Below, piece by piece: positions 1 through 10,906 of a stretch of 42,201 bases of DNA. Under the pieces are notes generated by a model. The model was given only the letters and a program-made list of their open reading frames with translations, did no database searches and was not told the origin of the DNA. The translations under genes and the position numbers were made by a program. Source of the stretch: Lineolata rhizophorae (lineage: Eukaryota > Ascomycota > Dothideomycetes > Lineolatales > Lineolataceae); the NCBI GenBank assembly GCA_010093515.1, contig MU001674.1, positions 1,222,180 to 1,264,380 on the forward strand. The letters are read 5' to 3'. Positions within the stretch are counted from its first letter, which is position 1, and the number at the start of each line of letters is the position of its first letter.

Positions 1-753
1 GTGAGAGGACGATTCTGCGTAGGTAGCTAGACTCATAGTAGTTGAGATGATTTTTAGTGGGGGCTTGGCAAAAGTGGTCGGCTCGCTTGGGTGGTCGGTT
101 CGCTTGTGAAGTACGTTAGTTGGTTTACATAATTATTTTTATCTGCACGTTAGTTCTAAATCTATTAGTTAGTGGTGCAAACCTTTCGACTCAAAAGCCC
201 TTTAGTAAATATTCCGTAGATGTGTGGTAAAGTGGACAAAGAGCGACATCATGAGTATATCACGGATCAGTTCACATTTGTGAGGTGTTAAATTAGACAT
301 TCTAGAGGGCTTCTCGTGCAGCGTGCTAATAGTTTTAAACTGCTATGAGATAACGCAGTACATACGGTTGCTAAAGCTATTAAATCTATGGGAAACTTAA
401 AAAATTTTTTTCCTAATCTCTTTATAATAAGGATGGAAGTCTCGGGCTTAATTACCGGCTAAACATATACACACCACTGAGCTGTATTCTACAAGAGTAA
501 GTCTATCATAGTTGACCCGTACAATGAGACAAGGAGTGTTTCGTGGATTTATTATTTGGCTGAAAGGCTGAAAAGAACCTATCCTGTGCTAAATAAAACA
601 GAATTTACCAAAATTCCATCCGTCCAGCGAACAAAGTTTCTATATACCGTAATATAAAAGTATTTTGAAGGTAAAGGCCGGTACGATTTTGTGAGAAAGC
701 CAATTATAAAGTACAAAATAGAACTAACGGTGTCCAGATCCTGCAAAGTGCTT
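1..753. other. AT-rich left edge, no gene seen
   Basis: This stretch is AT-rich, has stops in all frames and shows no family resemblance in its short ORFs. The only structure seen is an imperfect tandem pair of about 16 nt (positions 74-89 and 91-106, differing by one C/T). Part of it should be the 3' untranslated region of the CorA-like gene that ends at 754. Confidence 0.5.
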
Positions 754-2647
754 CTACAACATGTGCTTGTCAAGGTCATAGCCACTTGAATCTGATGACT
801 CGGCATCGCCCTGGGCTTTCTTGCGTCGAAAAGGGGATGTGAAGACGCCATACATATCTGCCATCAAACTGCCAATCCACCGATTCGGCAACGGGGTTCT
901 CTCTCCATCCTCAGTTCTGCCAAGTGACTTGTGAATCTTTTTCGTCACGTGCCGCGAGCTGACGTACCACCATGAAAAGATGATGATGGTTAAAATGATG
1001 GCAACAGCAAAATAAAGCCAGAGCCAGGCTGAGGCAATGTGGCCTTCCTTTTCAGGCTGGAAGTCGAAGAACGTAGTACTGAAGAGTGTCTAAGACATCA
1101 TTAGCATCCGGTCTAAACTGTGGCGCCTCCTCGGCCGCAAATTTTGATTAAGTATAGTGCTATAACTGCAAGAATAAAATGTTTGGTATTACTCACCGCC
1201 GTGAAGGTGGCTGGTAGAAACGCCGCAGTGATGACGGAGATAACCTTCATAGCTGCGCTGTCTCTCATGCTGAGGGCATTATTCTTCTGTGCAATTAGAC
1301 TGTCTTTCTGAGCAACTAAGCTATATATCTATAGAATTGTGCAAATTAGGATTAGTAAACGATAAATTGTCTGGAATACAAGTTTTTCTTACGGTTTGAA
1401 CTTGAGCTTGCGATCGCTTGGAGAGATAGCGGGCTCTTCTCGTCGTATCATGTAGAGAGCCTTTAAGAAGCTCGTTGCGTATACGCAACCTTGAGGCAGC
1501 CTCTCCGGTCTCTCTTGGCTGAAAGAATTCCACAGTTCGGTCCTTTGGTTGGGCATCCATGTTGAATCTGTCCACCCGGCTTTCAATTTCTAAAATAGTC
1601 TCGAACATGGGTAGATGGACCTCGCTGACATACTCGCAGTACGCGAGTTTGTGAGATACGCTAGTTAAGTCGTTGGTCACTTGGTCAAAATCAATGGTGA
1701 AGTGTCGCTTCTGGCCTTTGTGGTCCTTTCTGTGCTTAGCACAACAGTCACTGTTCGGGTGCCAGTTGGGAAATATTCCTGTATGATCCTCGATGTGAGC
1801 AATCAAGGAGTGACAGTCGCGAACCTTTGTATTGGCGGAGTGAACTCTGGGCGCGAGTAGAACAGAAGGAAGGAGCCCTGGACGGCCGATGTCATCTCGG
1901 TGCGCGGTTATCTTGTTGATAACATCATCCGTCTCGTGGTCAGAAAGGCTGTGTACGAAAGCGCTAGTCAAGCGTCTCTCAGGGCTGAAACACATTGCTG
2001 TGCTGTATGCCCAGCTCGACGTGAAATTGTTTTGCATCATAAATCCTGAAGCACCGCAACTCAGTTCGACGTTGCTATGACGGGAAAGTTGAGCGAAAGC
2101 CACATACGTAATGGCTGTCTCTTGTTATCCCTTGTCATGAAATGGGTAAAACGGTCGACATCGACAAATACAGTCGATCCTTCATCAAGCATTTCTAGGT
2201 ACGCTGGCGGCAAATCGAAGGCATCGAAGATGGAGCGATAAGTGGACTCCCGCATGTGGAGGTTTGGGCGAACCATTATCTTTTCGTGCGAGCCATGCTT
2301 CATGTCTGCCCCATAGGCTTGGGAAAAGCTTGCGACGAGTTAGTCGAGTACGACGACCTTCTTGCAATGACATACATGATGCGAATTCCTTCTCTCGCGT
2401 TCCACCCAGTGTTGTTTTCAGGTTCGCCATCGTTAAAGATAGCCTGAGAAGCGCGACCTGATTGCCCCACAAATTTCGACACGTCGCTCTCATGTATGAT
2501 GCCAGTATTGCAAATATTGCGCGAAGGATCCTGTCACGACGATTAGCAGGGAGCTGATTGTCTAGGCTGTGCCCTTACCTCGAAATTCAATATTTCGAGA
2601 TACCGTAGCTTGTGGCCTCCACAACTAGAAAACCACGAGGGACTCAT
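754..2647 (-). CDS. CorA-like two-helix membrane protein, six exons
   Basis: Inferred exons on the minus strand are 2647-2579, 2530-2376, 2328-2108, 2045-1393, 1328-1197 and 1089-754. They sum to 1566 nt (521 aa) and phase agrees at all five junctions. Introns are 48-107 nt with GTAAGG, GTATGT, GTATGT, GTAAGA and GTGAGT donors; the fourth holds a TACTAAT branch site. The start MSPSWFSSCGGHKLRYLE and the soluble N-terminal region resemble fungal proteins annotated as CorA-like transporter domain. A heptad-like stretch (YSLVAQKDSLIAQKNNALSM, about 368-387) precedes helix 1 (about 393-413). A short loop follows, FSTTFFDFQPEKEG, then helix 2 (about 431-453) and a basic tail. This coiled coil, TM, short loop, TM order is the CorA layout. 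The CorA GMN motif is not seen, so Mg2+ transport is not shown. Many such fungal genes are accessory and fast-evolving. Codon use is less GC-biased than in neighbouring genes. Confidence 0.75.
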
Positions 2648-3406
2648 CTTTAGTGCTCGACACTAGGCGAAGACGATCCTAAAGGACGGCAAGAATAGAG
2701 GTGGGTGTGCAAAGGAAGATGTGCTGTCAACTGCGAGGCTGAAGTGGGGGTTCCTTTTATGAGGCTGAGCTGCATGTCCTATCGCAAAGGGATAAGGTTA
2801 GCGATCGTGCACCAATCAAAGTTCCGAGAAACAAACTGCTCATGCGCCTTCCCGTAAGACGGAATTATAGTGTAGCCGGGATAATAGCTATACTCTGAGC
2901 GAACCCTACCTTGACGTGTCAGTAAAAGACGGTTAGTTCCTGAGTTCGTCACCCCCTTTGTGGACCTAACCAGGAGATTATCACTACTGAATATCAGCAC
3001 TTAGGTTGGACAACAACATAAGGTCGAACGCTCGTGAAATATCGTTAAATATCACATGTTAGTCGCTTCCTATCCAAACCAGCCGCTCAAGGCCAAGCAA
3101 GCTATACTTACATTCTGAGAGGGCATTGAGCGAGATGCTAACGAAGCGAACAGAAAAATTAAGAACTCATGGCATCTTCTGCGCCCACCTTCGTCTTCCA
3201 TTACTAAAGTTTTGTAAGAACACAGAGCCAATGGCACTCATTTAACATCAATAAAGAAGTATACAATGAAAGGAAAGGCTGAAAAACGAACTGAGCAACC
3301 CTCTTGGCGAACTGTTCCCAAAGACACGGAGACACTCAAACGCCAACGATGCACAGAATAGAAATGAAACAGCAATCGCCGCCGGTGTCATCACATCTCT
3401 ACATCT
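2648..3406. other. Spacer between CorA-like gene and DUF726 gene
   Basis: Moderately AT-rich. It holds the promoter side of the CorA-like gene and the 3' flank of the DUF726 gene, both on the minus strand. Short ORFs here have no recognisable similarity and no splice partners that I could find. Confidence 0.5.
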
Positions 3407-6400
3407 CTACTCAAACGTCATCTTCATCTCCCCTTCCTTTGCCCCAAATTCATCCTCGTCCGCCCAAGCGTTGTGCTCAATGCCATTAAACCCGCCCAAC
3501 GGCGTAGCTGAGACTGGCATAGTCGATGATGAACGCATTGGTGGCCGATCTGGTAGGGCAGGTGGTGGAGGCGACCACTCGCGCCTCGGCGGGTCGACAC
3601 CCTGCTTTGTGCTAGGGGAAAACGGCAACGCCGACGAAGACGCAAATGGAGGAGAGCGCGGGGGAGAGGTCGGATGCGTGTATGCCGTGTCGAAAGTCAT
3701 GCTAATATTCGACTCGTCATTGGGCAACTCGTCGTCATGATGGTACAGCTCATGCTCTCGTTGATGTTTGAGGTCACCGCCGTTTGGTTGCTGGTGCGAG
3801 GCCAGAGAACTCACACCGATGCTGTCGTTGAAGCTCTTGGTTTCCCTCAGTGGCAGCGGAGGAGGTCTTTCCTCCAGCTGGCCGTTGTTGTCCAGGTCCA
3901 ACTTCATGGGCGGCAGTGTGCTTTCCAGCTGCTTGACTTCAATGCCCTCAGCCGCGATATCCGCCACCTCGCGCTGGATCGCGTCTATGTCGAACAAGAT
4001 GTTCGCGTCCTTGCCTTCCAAATCCGCCTTCGCGTTGCCCTTATCGTCGAGTCCAATATGCTTCGACCTTTCATCATACGTCTCCCATTCCTTCTTCTCA
4101 GCGAGTTTCTTCCTGCTACCAAAGAGACCACCGAACCGCTTCTTCTCCGGCTTCTCCTCTAGCTGCTTGCGTGCCTCCTCTATCTCGTTGATGAGTTCGC
4201 GTTGTCGCTCCGCATGGTTGTCCGGGTCCGGATCCTCAATTTCTGTGAATTCTTCGCTCTCGATAATCCAGCCCACCTTCTCCAGTAACCGAGGCATGGC
4301 CGTACGATACGCCATATGACCTGGCACTAGCTCCGTCACATTGTGGTTTTCGATACCTGGTATCTCGACCGGTGCAATGCCGGCTACGCGCATGATGCCA
4401 CCGCTCGTGGCGCGGAACAGATATCCTACAAACACGGTGAGTATCTTATTTCAATAACTTAAGCCAGTTTTCCAAGCAGCCCTACCCAAAATCCAGTCAT
4501 TGGTCGCGTAGCCGTTGACGAAACGGCCGGGAACTATCGACTTAGCGCGGAGGTACTCGTCCTTCTTGGCCACAATGGGTGAGCCAAACATGTAGACGTT
4601 CTGAACAAGGCCGAACGCGCCCTTGTTCGCCAGCTCCCGCAAGCAATAGAAGATGACGCGCGCCCCGAGAGAAAAGCCGACGAGCGTAATGGGACGGGTC
4701 CCAAGGTTGCGGTCGATCAGCGAGTCAGCCAGGATGAGACCAGCCAGTTCTGCTCGAGCCAACGAGACAGTCCACGGATTGTCGATAAGGTACGAGAGCT
4801 TGGTCAGCACGATGGGGAGCTGCAATGCAGACATCAAGCCGACTAGAATGGTGCTGCCGAGGATTTGTTGCAGACCTTGCGTCAGAGCCTGCAAGTTTTC
4901 GTCAGAAGATCAGTTCTATCACAATTTGTCAATGAATAGACATACCTCAGTTGCCAGAATGTTGATCGTAGCACCCATACTCTGCAACATCTCCGGCTCC
5001 CACAGAACCGAATAAATGTCACCCATTATGGGATCCACCGTACTGTACGGTAGACGGACATCGTCGACCTTGCCATTCATCCACCCTGAAACCGTAACAA
5101 TGAGATTTACTCGCTTGTTATTATGCAACGGTCTGTACTCAAACGTCTTCACAGCGCCCGTCCTTCTGTGCGATGCCCTTACTCCAATCGTCCCTCCCGT
5201 GACCACGCCCGTGGTAGTGATAATCGCCGCACCGCCTGCGCCCGCCAAAAATCCACCCGTGCCCGCGATCCCAAACGTCGAAAATCCTGCCGCCAGGCCG
5301 GCTCCGATCAGAGGTGCAGCTAAACCGGCCGACAAGCCAATAACTAGGCCACCTCCGACGGTCGCGAGACCCATCATGACCATTCGTTTCGTTTTAGCAG
5401 CCTTGCGCCTCCTCTCCATATGCTCTTCCTCGTTCCAATTCTCCTTATCAGCTGCCTCCTGCATTTCGAGGGCATCCGTGACGCGTTTCTCAAAGCGGCA
5501 AAGTTCGAGCCAGGGCAGGTCCATGAAACCGGCCACGCGCTCAAGCAGTTGGCGCGATCGCGCGTCGTAGATCTGATCCGCGATGAGCAGAAGGAAGAGG
5601 TCACATAGGACCGTCCATCGAAGGTCGATGTCGATGTTGCGCGTGTGAGGTAGCTCCGAAGGGGACTGCGCGGGCGGCTGGTTGGGACCTTCCCCTTGGT
5701 GTTCATCGTATGGTGGTGGCGACGGCGACGGGCATTCGCTCCGCGGCCGCTTCTCGTCCACGCTAAGTTTGTCAACGCTGAGCTTGGAGGACGATACAGA
5801 CTGCCGACTCGAGGCTACTTCCTCGGCCATGGGGTTCCGCACACGCGCGTTCTGCATGAGCGCCGGGGTCAAGTCGCCTGGCTGGACGCCATGTTCGGCT
5901 AGCTGCTCGATCATAATTTGCTCCGACGAGTTGATGTCCATGTGGCCGTATAGCCGTAACATGATCTTCTGACCCCACATCTGATGTGCTTCGATGGCAA
6001 GCTCCATCTGCTTCTTAGCGGCTCGGGGTCGCTCCAGGGACGCTAGTTCTTTCTCCATCTGAATCATGCCGAGCCGGACGATGCCAACATAAGCAATGCG
6101 CTGGCCTTCTGTGAGCATCTCCTTGGTGGCTTGCATCTGGGAGAGGGGGTCGCGCGCTTCCTCCTCAATGTCCTCCTCCGGCCCGGTCCCCTGGTTAGTC
6201 TTCCCTTTGAAGAGGTAAGCCGTGTTCTCATCCATGGACGTTGTCGACTCTGCATCTTCGTCCAGTTGCACCCGTGTATAGCCTTTTCCGGCCCCTCCTA
6301 GATTGTTATATGTGACCTTCTCGTCATCTGATTCGACCATTTCGCGTGCTACGAGTTTGTCATCGTCATTGTACATGTCGAAGGGAGCGTATGCGGGCAT

Positions 6401-7051
6401 ATCTTGCCAATCAGCTTCCTCTTGAACCTTCTCCGGCAAGTTGTCTATTTCGGACGGGCGAGGCGGTAGTGAAAGCTGGTGGTGCGACCATTCAGAGAGA
6501 ACCGGATGAGACCGGCCCGTTGTCTGGTTGCTTGGTGCTAATGAACTGTCGTTCTTAGATACGGTTTTGGCGGTCGTAGGTGAGGACGGAGACTGTTCGG
6601 AAGCAATGCTAATTCCTTTAGCCTGCTCTGATATCTCACTGGCTTGTTGCTGGAGCGTAGCATCCGGCTCCTTGCTGCCATTGACGGAGACCTGGTCGGG
6701 CTGTATTGAAACCGTCTTCTCGATTTCATCTTCCGTGCCGCTCCGTCCACCTCGTTCCTCCTTCGGGGACTCCGCCTCGGCAACGCCGTTCGTAAGTGCT
6801 GCGTCCTGTGCTTTTACCTCCGGTGCCTGTTGTCCTTCCTCGCTGCCAGAGCTGTCCCTCCGCGCCGGTATTGGCCTCCGTTTCCTTACTGGTAGTCCGA
6901 ATTCATCCACCTCTTGCTTTGCCGGCTCTTGTGGCTGCTCCGCTTGTTTGACTGCCCCATCTTCTTTTACAGTCTCCTTTACTACCTCCGCCCCGTTATT
7001 CTCCTCCACAGAAGGAGCTGGGGCGGTGACCGGCCCATTTTCATCCGTCAT
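3407..7051 (-). CDS. DUF726/TMCO4-type membrane protein with lipase-like fold
   Basis: Exons are 7051-4946, 4888-4486 and 4425-3407, 3528 nt in total (1175 aa). Donors are GTATGT and GTAGGG; acceptors are TTGCAG and TGTAG. Residues 1-550 are mostly disordered and acidic, followed by an alpha-helical region. A Gly/Ala-rich hydrophobic stretch (about 558-625) probably makes membrane hairpins. Next comes an alpha/beta-hydrolase core with a nucleophile elbow GFSLGAR (Ser about 775), and after it candidate acid (NDWILG) and histidine (PGHMAYR) positions. This order is that of the DUF726 family (human TMCO4, yeast Mil1/YFL034W). The C-terminal tail is long, charged and Pro-rich, ending MKMTFE. The yeast member is reported to bind an AP-1-type adaptor, so a role in membrane traffic is possible; enzyme activity is inferred from the motif only. 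The start ATG has no competing upstream in-frame ATG nearby. Confidence 0.88.
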
Positions 7052-8977
7052 GATGCCTTCTGAATGTCCCTTCCCATCCAGAGCTCACGCTTAGCTCCTG
7101 CGCTCGGTGTCAGCACACCAAGCAGCAGCGCCTCTATTTTATCCAAATTTGGTGGTCGAAGAAACGCCGTCGAAGTTGTGGTCAAGTGGCGAGCGCAAGT
7201 TTAGATATCGTAGAAGACGACACATAGGTTGATAGAATATAGAGCGAGTTGCGCGGCTCTGGAAGCGACAGGCAATAAAAGATCGTGGTCTGTAGGGAGG
7301 CAAAGAGCGTAGTGATCAGTGATGTAGCGAAGGAAAGCTTTAAGCTGCGCCTCTGTGCCAGCTGTGGGCTGACTGCTCGCACAGTCAGCAGCTCAGCGAG
7401 AACGGCCGCTTCGGAGGCTGGCGGGAAACGTTCAGCGGGTGGCTCCGTCGGGCGGTGTGGGCTTAGTGCGCAACGACGTGTACCGTGAAGTGACAAAACT
7501 GCTTCAGCCAGACTCTGGAAGTGCGAAGACGAAGCCTGCGGCGGTGGACCTGTGGGGAAGCTGTTTGCACATAACGCACGAGACTCCTCTTCTCCGCAAA
7601 GGAAAGGAGCGTGCGCGGGCGTGTCAGATGTCGCTGGGATGGTCGATGATCGCGTTGTTTCAGGGGCCGGCTGCGCGGCCGGGCGTCGTCAGGGCAGGGG
7701 TGTGGTTGCTACCCGTTCGTCACCTTTTGTCGCTTCAATCCATTGTTGGGACCACTAGGGCCAGCCAAACGTGGCAATAATATGGGAATGCGGCTAACGT
7801 CTATGCGCTTTTCTTCATTGGTCAAAAACATTTTGTTATCTCTCCGTATCGTGGACTTATGCAAGCTTTTCTACGTTAACATCATAAGCCGGGCGGTGCT
7901 TAGCTGCAAGGCCTAAAAATAATTTTCCAGAAACTGTGCATCTCGGCTCGACCTACCCCGTCAAAACTCACGAGCTTGGTATGTAAGCATGTATTGGAAG
8001 ATGCAGAAGTGAGTTTTTGCAGCAGTACATATCACTGTGAAAGATAACATTTATACGGTGTCCAAGCGTAGTTTAATTGTAGTCTGTCTAAATGTTTCCA
8101 TCGGCAACTGAAACTGGTCGCATCATGATCCGAAAACTTGAACAGGTTTACAACATACTAAAAAAAAAAAAATAACGCTAGTAAAGATGGATGCTGCGGC
8201 CCAATGTATTGGAGCTACCTACTTAAATTGAGATTCCCAGCTAAGTCTGAATCAAAATGGGTTTTACGTTCGATTTACCGCTTCTCTATTGCTAGTGCTT
8301 TAGGTTCCGAGTACCAGTTAGCTGATCTTGATGAACCCGCAAGTGAGTTGAGATTATCGTAGAAGACGCCTAACACTCCGCACTCACTGCAGGGCAAGGA
8401 AAAATGTCTGCTGTTGTGTATACTTCGACATTTTAGTTCGCTGTGTAATTTGCCTGTTCAATTTGTTACTATGTAGCCTCTGCGAATTAGCAGTATCTTG
8501 TTGAATCGCCAGTCTGCTTTGCGAGTATTAAGATTTGCTAGAAAATTTACCAATGTAAGGTAGTGCATGCAATTAGAATGTGAACTATATCTGTGATATA
8601 AAAATTGAGCCGGTGGTTTATAGTGTAATCCCTACTCAAAAGAATCGGCACGACGACTAATAAATAACTAATCTTCACTACTCTGTGTTGCGGTGTTTCT
8701 GGACATTCATCATAAAGGTGATACATATTCGGATTGAAGGTAGCTTATACCTGTGATAATCAATTTTCTATCCCAAACAAAACGTGAATAACTTGAATCT
8801 AATCGAGAAGTAGACAACTAAATTTATTCGGAAGAGTGCAGTAAGACGTACTCTAGTACAAATGGTTGAGTGGTTACATTCTAGAAAACTACCACTAAGC
8901 TAGTAAAAAGAAGTTCCAACATTTTAATGTACTAAATAGAAAGGTCAAAGCTGCAAAAAATTTTTGTGCAAAACACA
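7052..8977. other. Gene-poor spacer
   Basis: The first 700 bases are GC-balanced and should hold the promoter and leader of the DUF726 gene. From about 7800 the DNA is AT-rich with frequent stops, and includes a run of about 13 A near 8160. Short ORFs at 7182-7496 (-) and 7439-7780 (+) look like chance readings. No gene is supported. Confidence 0.5.
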
Positions 8978-9060
8978 AGTCCCGGGCGTGGATCGAACAC
9001 GCGACCTTAGGATAATAGCAGTAACTGCAATCCCACGCTATACCACTTAGCTACCGAGAC
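8978..9060 (-). tRNA. tRNA-Cys (GCA) with an 11-nt intron
   Basis: Read on the minus strand, a full cloverleaf forms. The acceptor stem is GTCTCGG/CCGGGAC (one T-G pair). The D stem is GCTA/TAGC with loop AGTGGTA. The anticodon stem is TGGGA/TCCTA, the variable loop AGGTC, and the T stem GCGTG/CACGC with loop TTCGATC. The anticodon GCA lies at 9028-9026. The loop is 18 nt unless an 11-nt intron (9024-9014) is removed after position 37, the canonical site. Intron CTGC can pair with GCAG of the anticodon, as expected for the splicing endonuclease. The discriminator base is T (8978), the U73 identity element of tRNA-Cys. A run of five T and then six T lies 15-25 nt downstream and can serve as the Pol III terminator. 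Confidence 0.9.
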
Positions 9061-9460
9061 AACAACCGTCGACAAATGACAAGTTAGAGGCAATTTTGTG
9101 CTCACATTACTTATATACATTATCAATCTTAATAAAAGATTTTATTTGCACTGCTCTTAGCAGCACCCACTGTTGTACTATGTATATTCATGATTCAAGA
9201 TTTCGCCTACCTAGCCCTAATCCTACGCAGGCGCCAGGGCAGGTGAGTCCATTAGCTTGGTGCACACGTGCGCATCCCAGTGGAACGCTAAGGTTCGGCA
9301 GAACCACTCATATTGCAAACAGGACAAACAACCCACCGCCAACTGAACGTGCATCACCAAAAATTTCCAGAGCTTTTCAGCTTTCCCTACTAACTTCAAC
9401 TTTTTTGCAGCCTCACACACACAGACATTAGGTAGCCATACTCCGATAAGGTTGCCCAAA
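9061..9460 (+). promoter_or_regulatory. Promoter and leader of UTP23
   Basis: This is a divergent spacer between the tRNA-Cys gene (-) and UTP23 (+). No clear TATA box was assigned. The region includes the probable leader intron described separately. The ORF running across it has no recognisable protein and is probably chance. Confidence 0.5.
9243..9410 (+). other. Probable 5' UTR intron of UTP23
   Basis: A perfect donor (AG|GTGAGT, intron from 9243) and a perfect fungal 3' end (CTACTAAC, pyrimidines, TTTTTTGCAG ending at 9410) lie upstream of the UTP23 ATG at 9461. Splicing would remove 168 nt and leave a leader of about 50 nt after the junction. This is inferred from sequence signals only. 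Confidence 0.6.
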
Positions 9461-10649
9461 ATGCGTGGCAAGCGCGCAAAGCAGTATCGCAAGATGATGC
9501 ACCGGTACGGGATTACCTTCGGATTCCGTGAGCCGTACCAAGTCCTTAGTATGGCATTTCCTACCAATCCGAACGGACGCGAGTTGCGACCATAGACTAA
9601 CTAATTTGGTCAAGTCGACGCGCAAATGATACAAGACACGGCGCGCTTCAAAATGGACCTCGTCCCAGCCTTGGAGCGCACGCTGCAAGGCAAAGTCAAG
9701 CCGAGTTCGTCTCCCCTCCGTCCGCAGATGCCTTTCTTCTTCCCCGTCCCAGCTTCCCGCACTAACGCGCCGCTCGGCCCACGCAGTGATAACCCAATGC
9801 ACGATGCGCCACCTCTACGAGCTCGCCCAGCGAAAGCCAAAGCCGCCGACCAAACGCACCGAGCCCTCCGCCGCACCTCCTCTCGACCCCCAGCCCCTCA
9901 TCGCCCTGGCCCGCACCTTCGAGCGCCGCCGCTGCAACCACCACACGCTGCCGGCCCCGCTGTCCACCCCGGCCTGCCTGCTCGCCTGCATCGACCCGTC
10001 CTCCGCCGGCGCAAACAAGCACCGCTATGTCGTGGCGACGCAGGACGCCGACTTCCGCGCGCAGCTGCGCAACGAGGTGGCCGGAGTCCCGCTTGTGTAC
10101 GTGAGCAGGAGCGTCATGGTGATGGAGCCGATGGGGAAGCGGACAGTGGATGTAAGGGAGGGAGTGGAGAGGGGGAAGTTGCGGAGAGGCTTTCTAGAAA
10201 AGGAGGATGGGAAGAAGAGGAAGAGGGAGGAGGGGGCGGAGGGTATGGAAGGGGGGGAGGACGAGGAGGGCAGCGCGGGGGAGGAGCAGCCGAAGAAGAA
10301 GAATAAGGTGAAGGGGCCAAAGGGCCCGAATCCTTTGAGCGTGAAGAAGCCGAAAAAGAGGGAGCAGGGGCCGCAGGAAGGGCAACGGAAAATGAAGATG
10401 GCGAAGATGGAGGAGGTTAGAGACGAAAAGGGAGGGGCGGTGGACGAGGGTGCTAGAGCGGAGAGGGAGCAGAGCCAATTGGATGGTACGCGAGTGGAGG
10501 AGGGGGAAAAGCGGAAGAGGAAACGAAAGCACAAGTCCAGTAGAGCAATAGCAGAAGCTGTGGAGGCAAACGGTGAAGCACCGGCGACGGTAAATGCGGC
10601 CGTAGGGAGATTAGAGGATACCAATGGCGATGTTGCTGTGGAGGCATGA
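9461..10649 (+). CDS. utp23: rRNA-processing protein Utp23
   Basis: Exons are 9461-9548, 9615-9704 and 9787-10649, 1041 nt in total (346 aa). Donors are GTATGG and GTTCGT; acceptors are CAAG (after CTAACTAAT) and CGCAG. Residues 1-29 (MRGKRAKQYRKMMHRY...FREPYQVL) are the diagnostic Utp23/Fcf1 start. They lead into a PIN-like domain with ITQC (Cys64), Cys109/His111, Cys123/Cys127 as candidate zinc ligands, and VVATQDADFR near 141-150. The tail from about 200 is Lys/Glu-rich and probably disordered. Utp23 is a small-subunit processome component acting in the nucleolus on 35S pre-rRNA and needed for snR30 release in yeast. Yeast Utp23 lacks a complete PIN active site. The middle region (residues 75-108) is Pro-rich and longer than in yeast. 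Confidence 0.93.
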
Positions 10650-10906
10650 CGTACGGATAGCCGGACATGCTATGCATAACTCGGTGTAAGAGCTTTAAAA
10701 GCGGGCATTTGAAGGCGTTCATGAGGGTAAAAGTTGTGCTTATGTTAACGATACCACAGCGGAACCGTAAAGGCACTTCGGCTTACACAGACAAACACGT
10801 CTAGGAGGGTTATTATACTGCATAACACGCCATCACTTTAATCAGCTTCATCCTTGGCGACATGAAGTAATGTGCAAGCCGAGCTTGCCTTATTTTGAAG
10901 ATATTA
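10650..10906. other. Convergent 3' flank of UTP23 and PPE1
   Basis: Only 257 bases separate the two stop codons, so the 3' untranslated regions of UTP23 (+) and PPE1 (-) must lie close together or overlap. No gene is seen. Confidence 0.5.

Noticed and set aside
7182-7780. Small ORFs just upstream of the DUF726 gene
   Set aside because: Both strands are open over the same DNA, and neither product resembles a protein family or has good start context.
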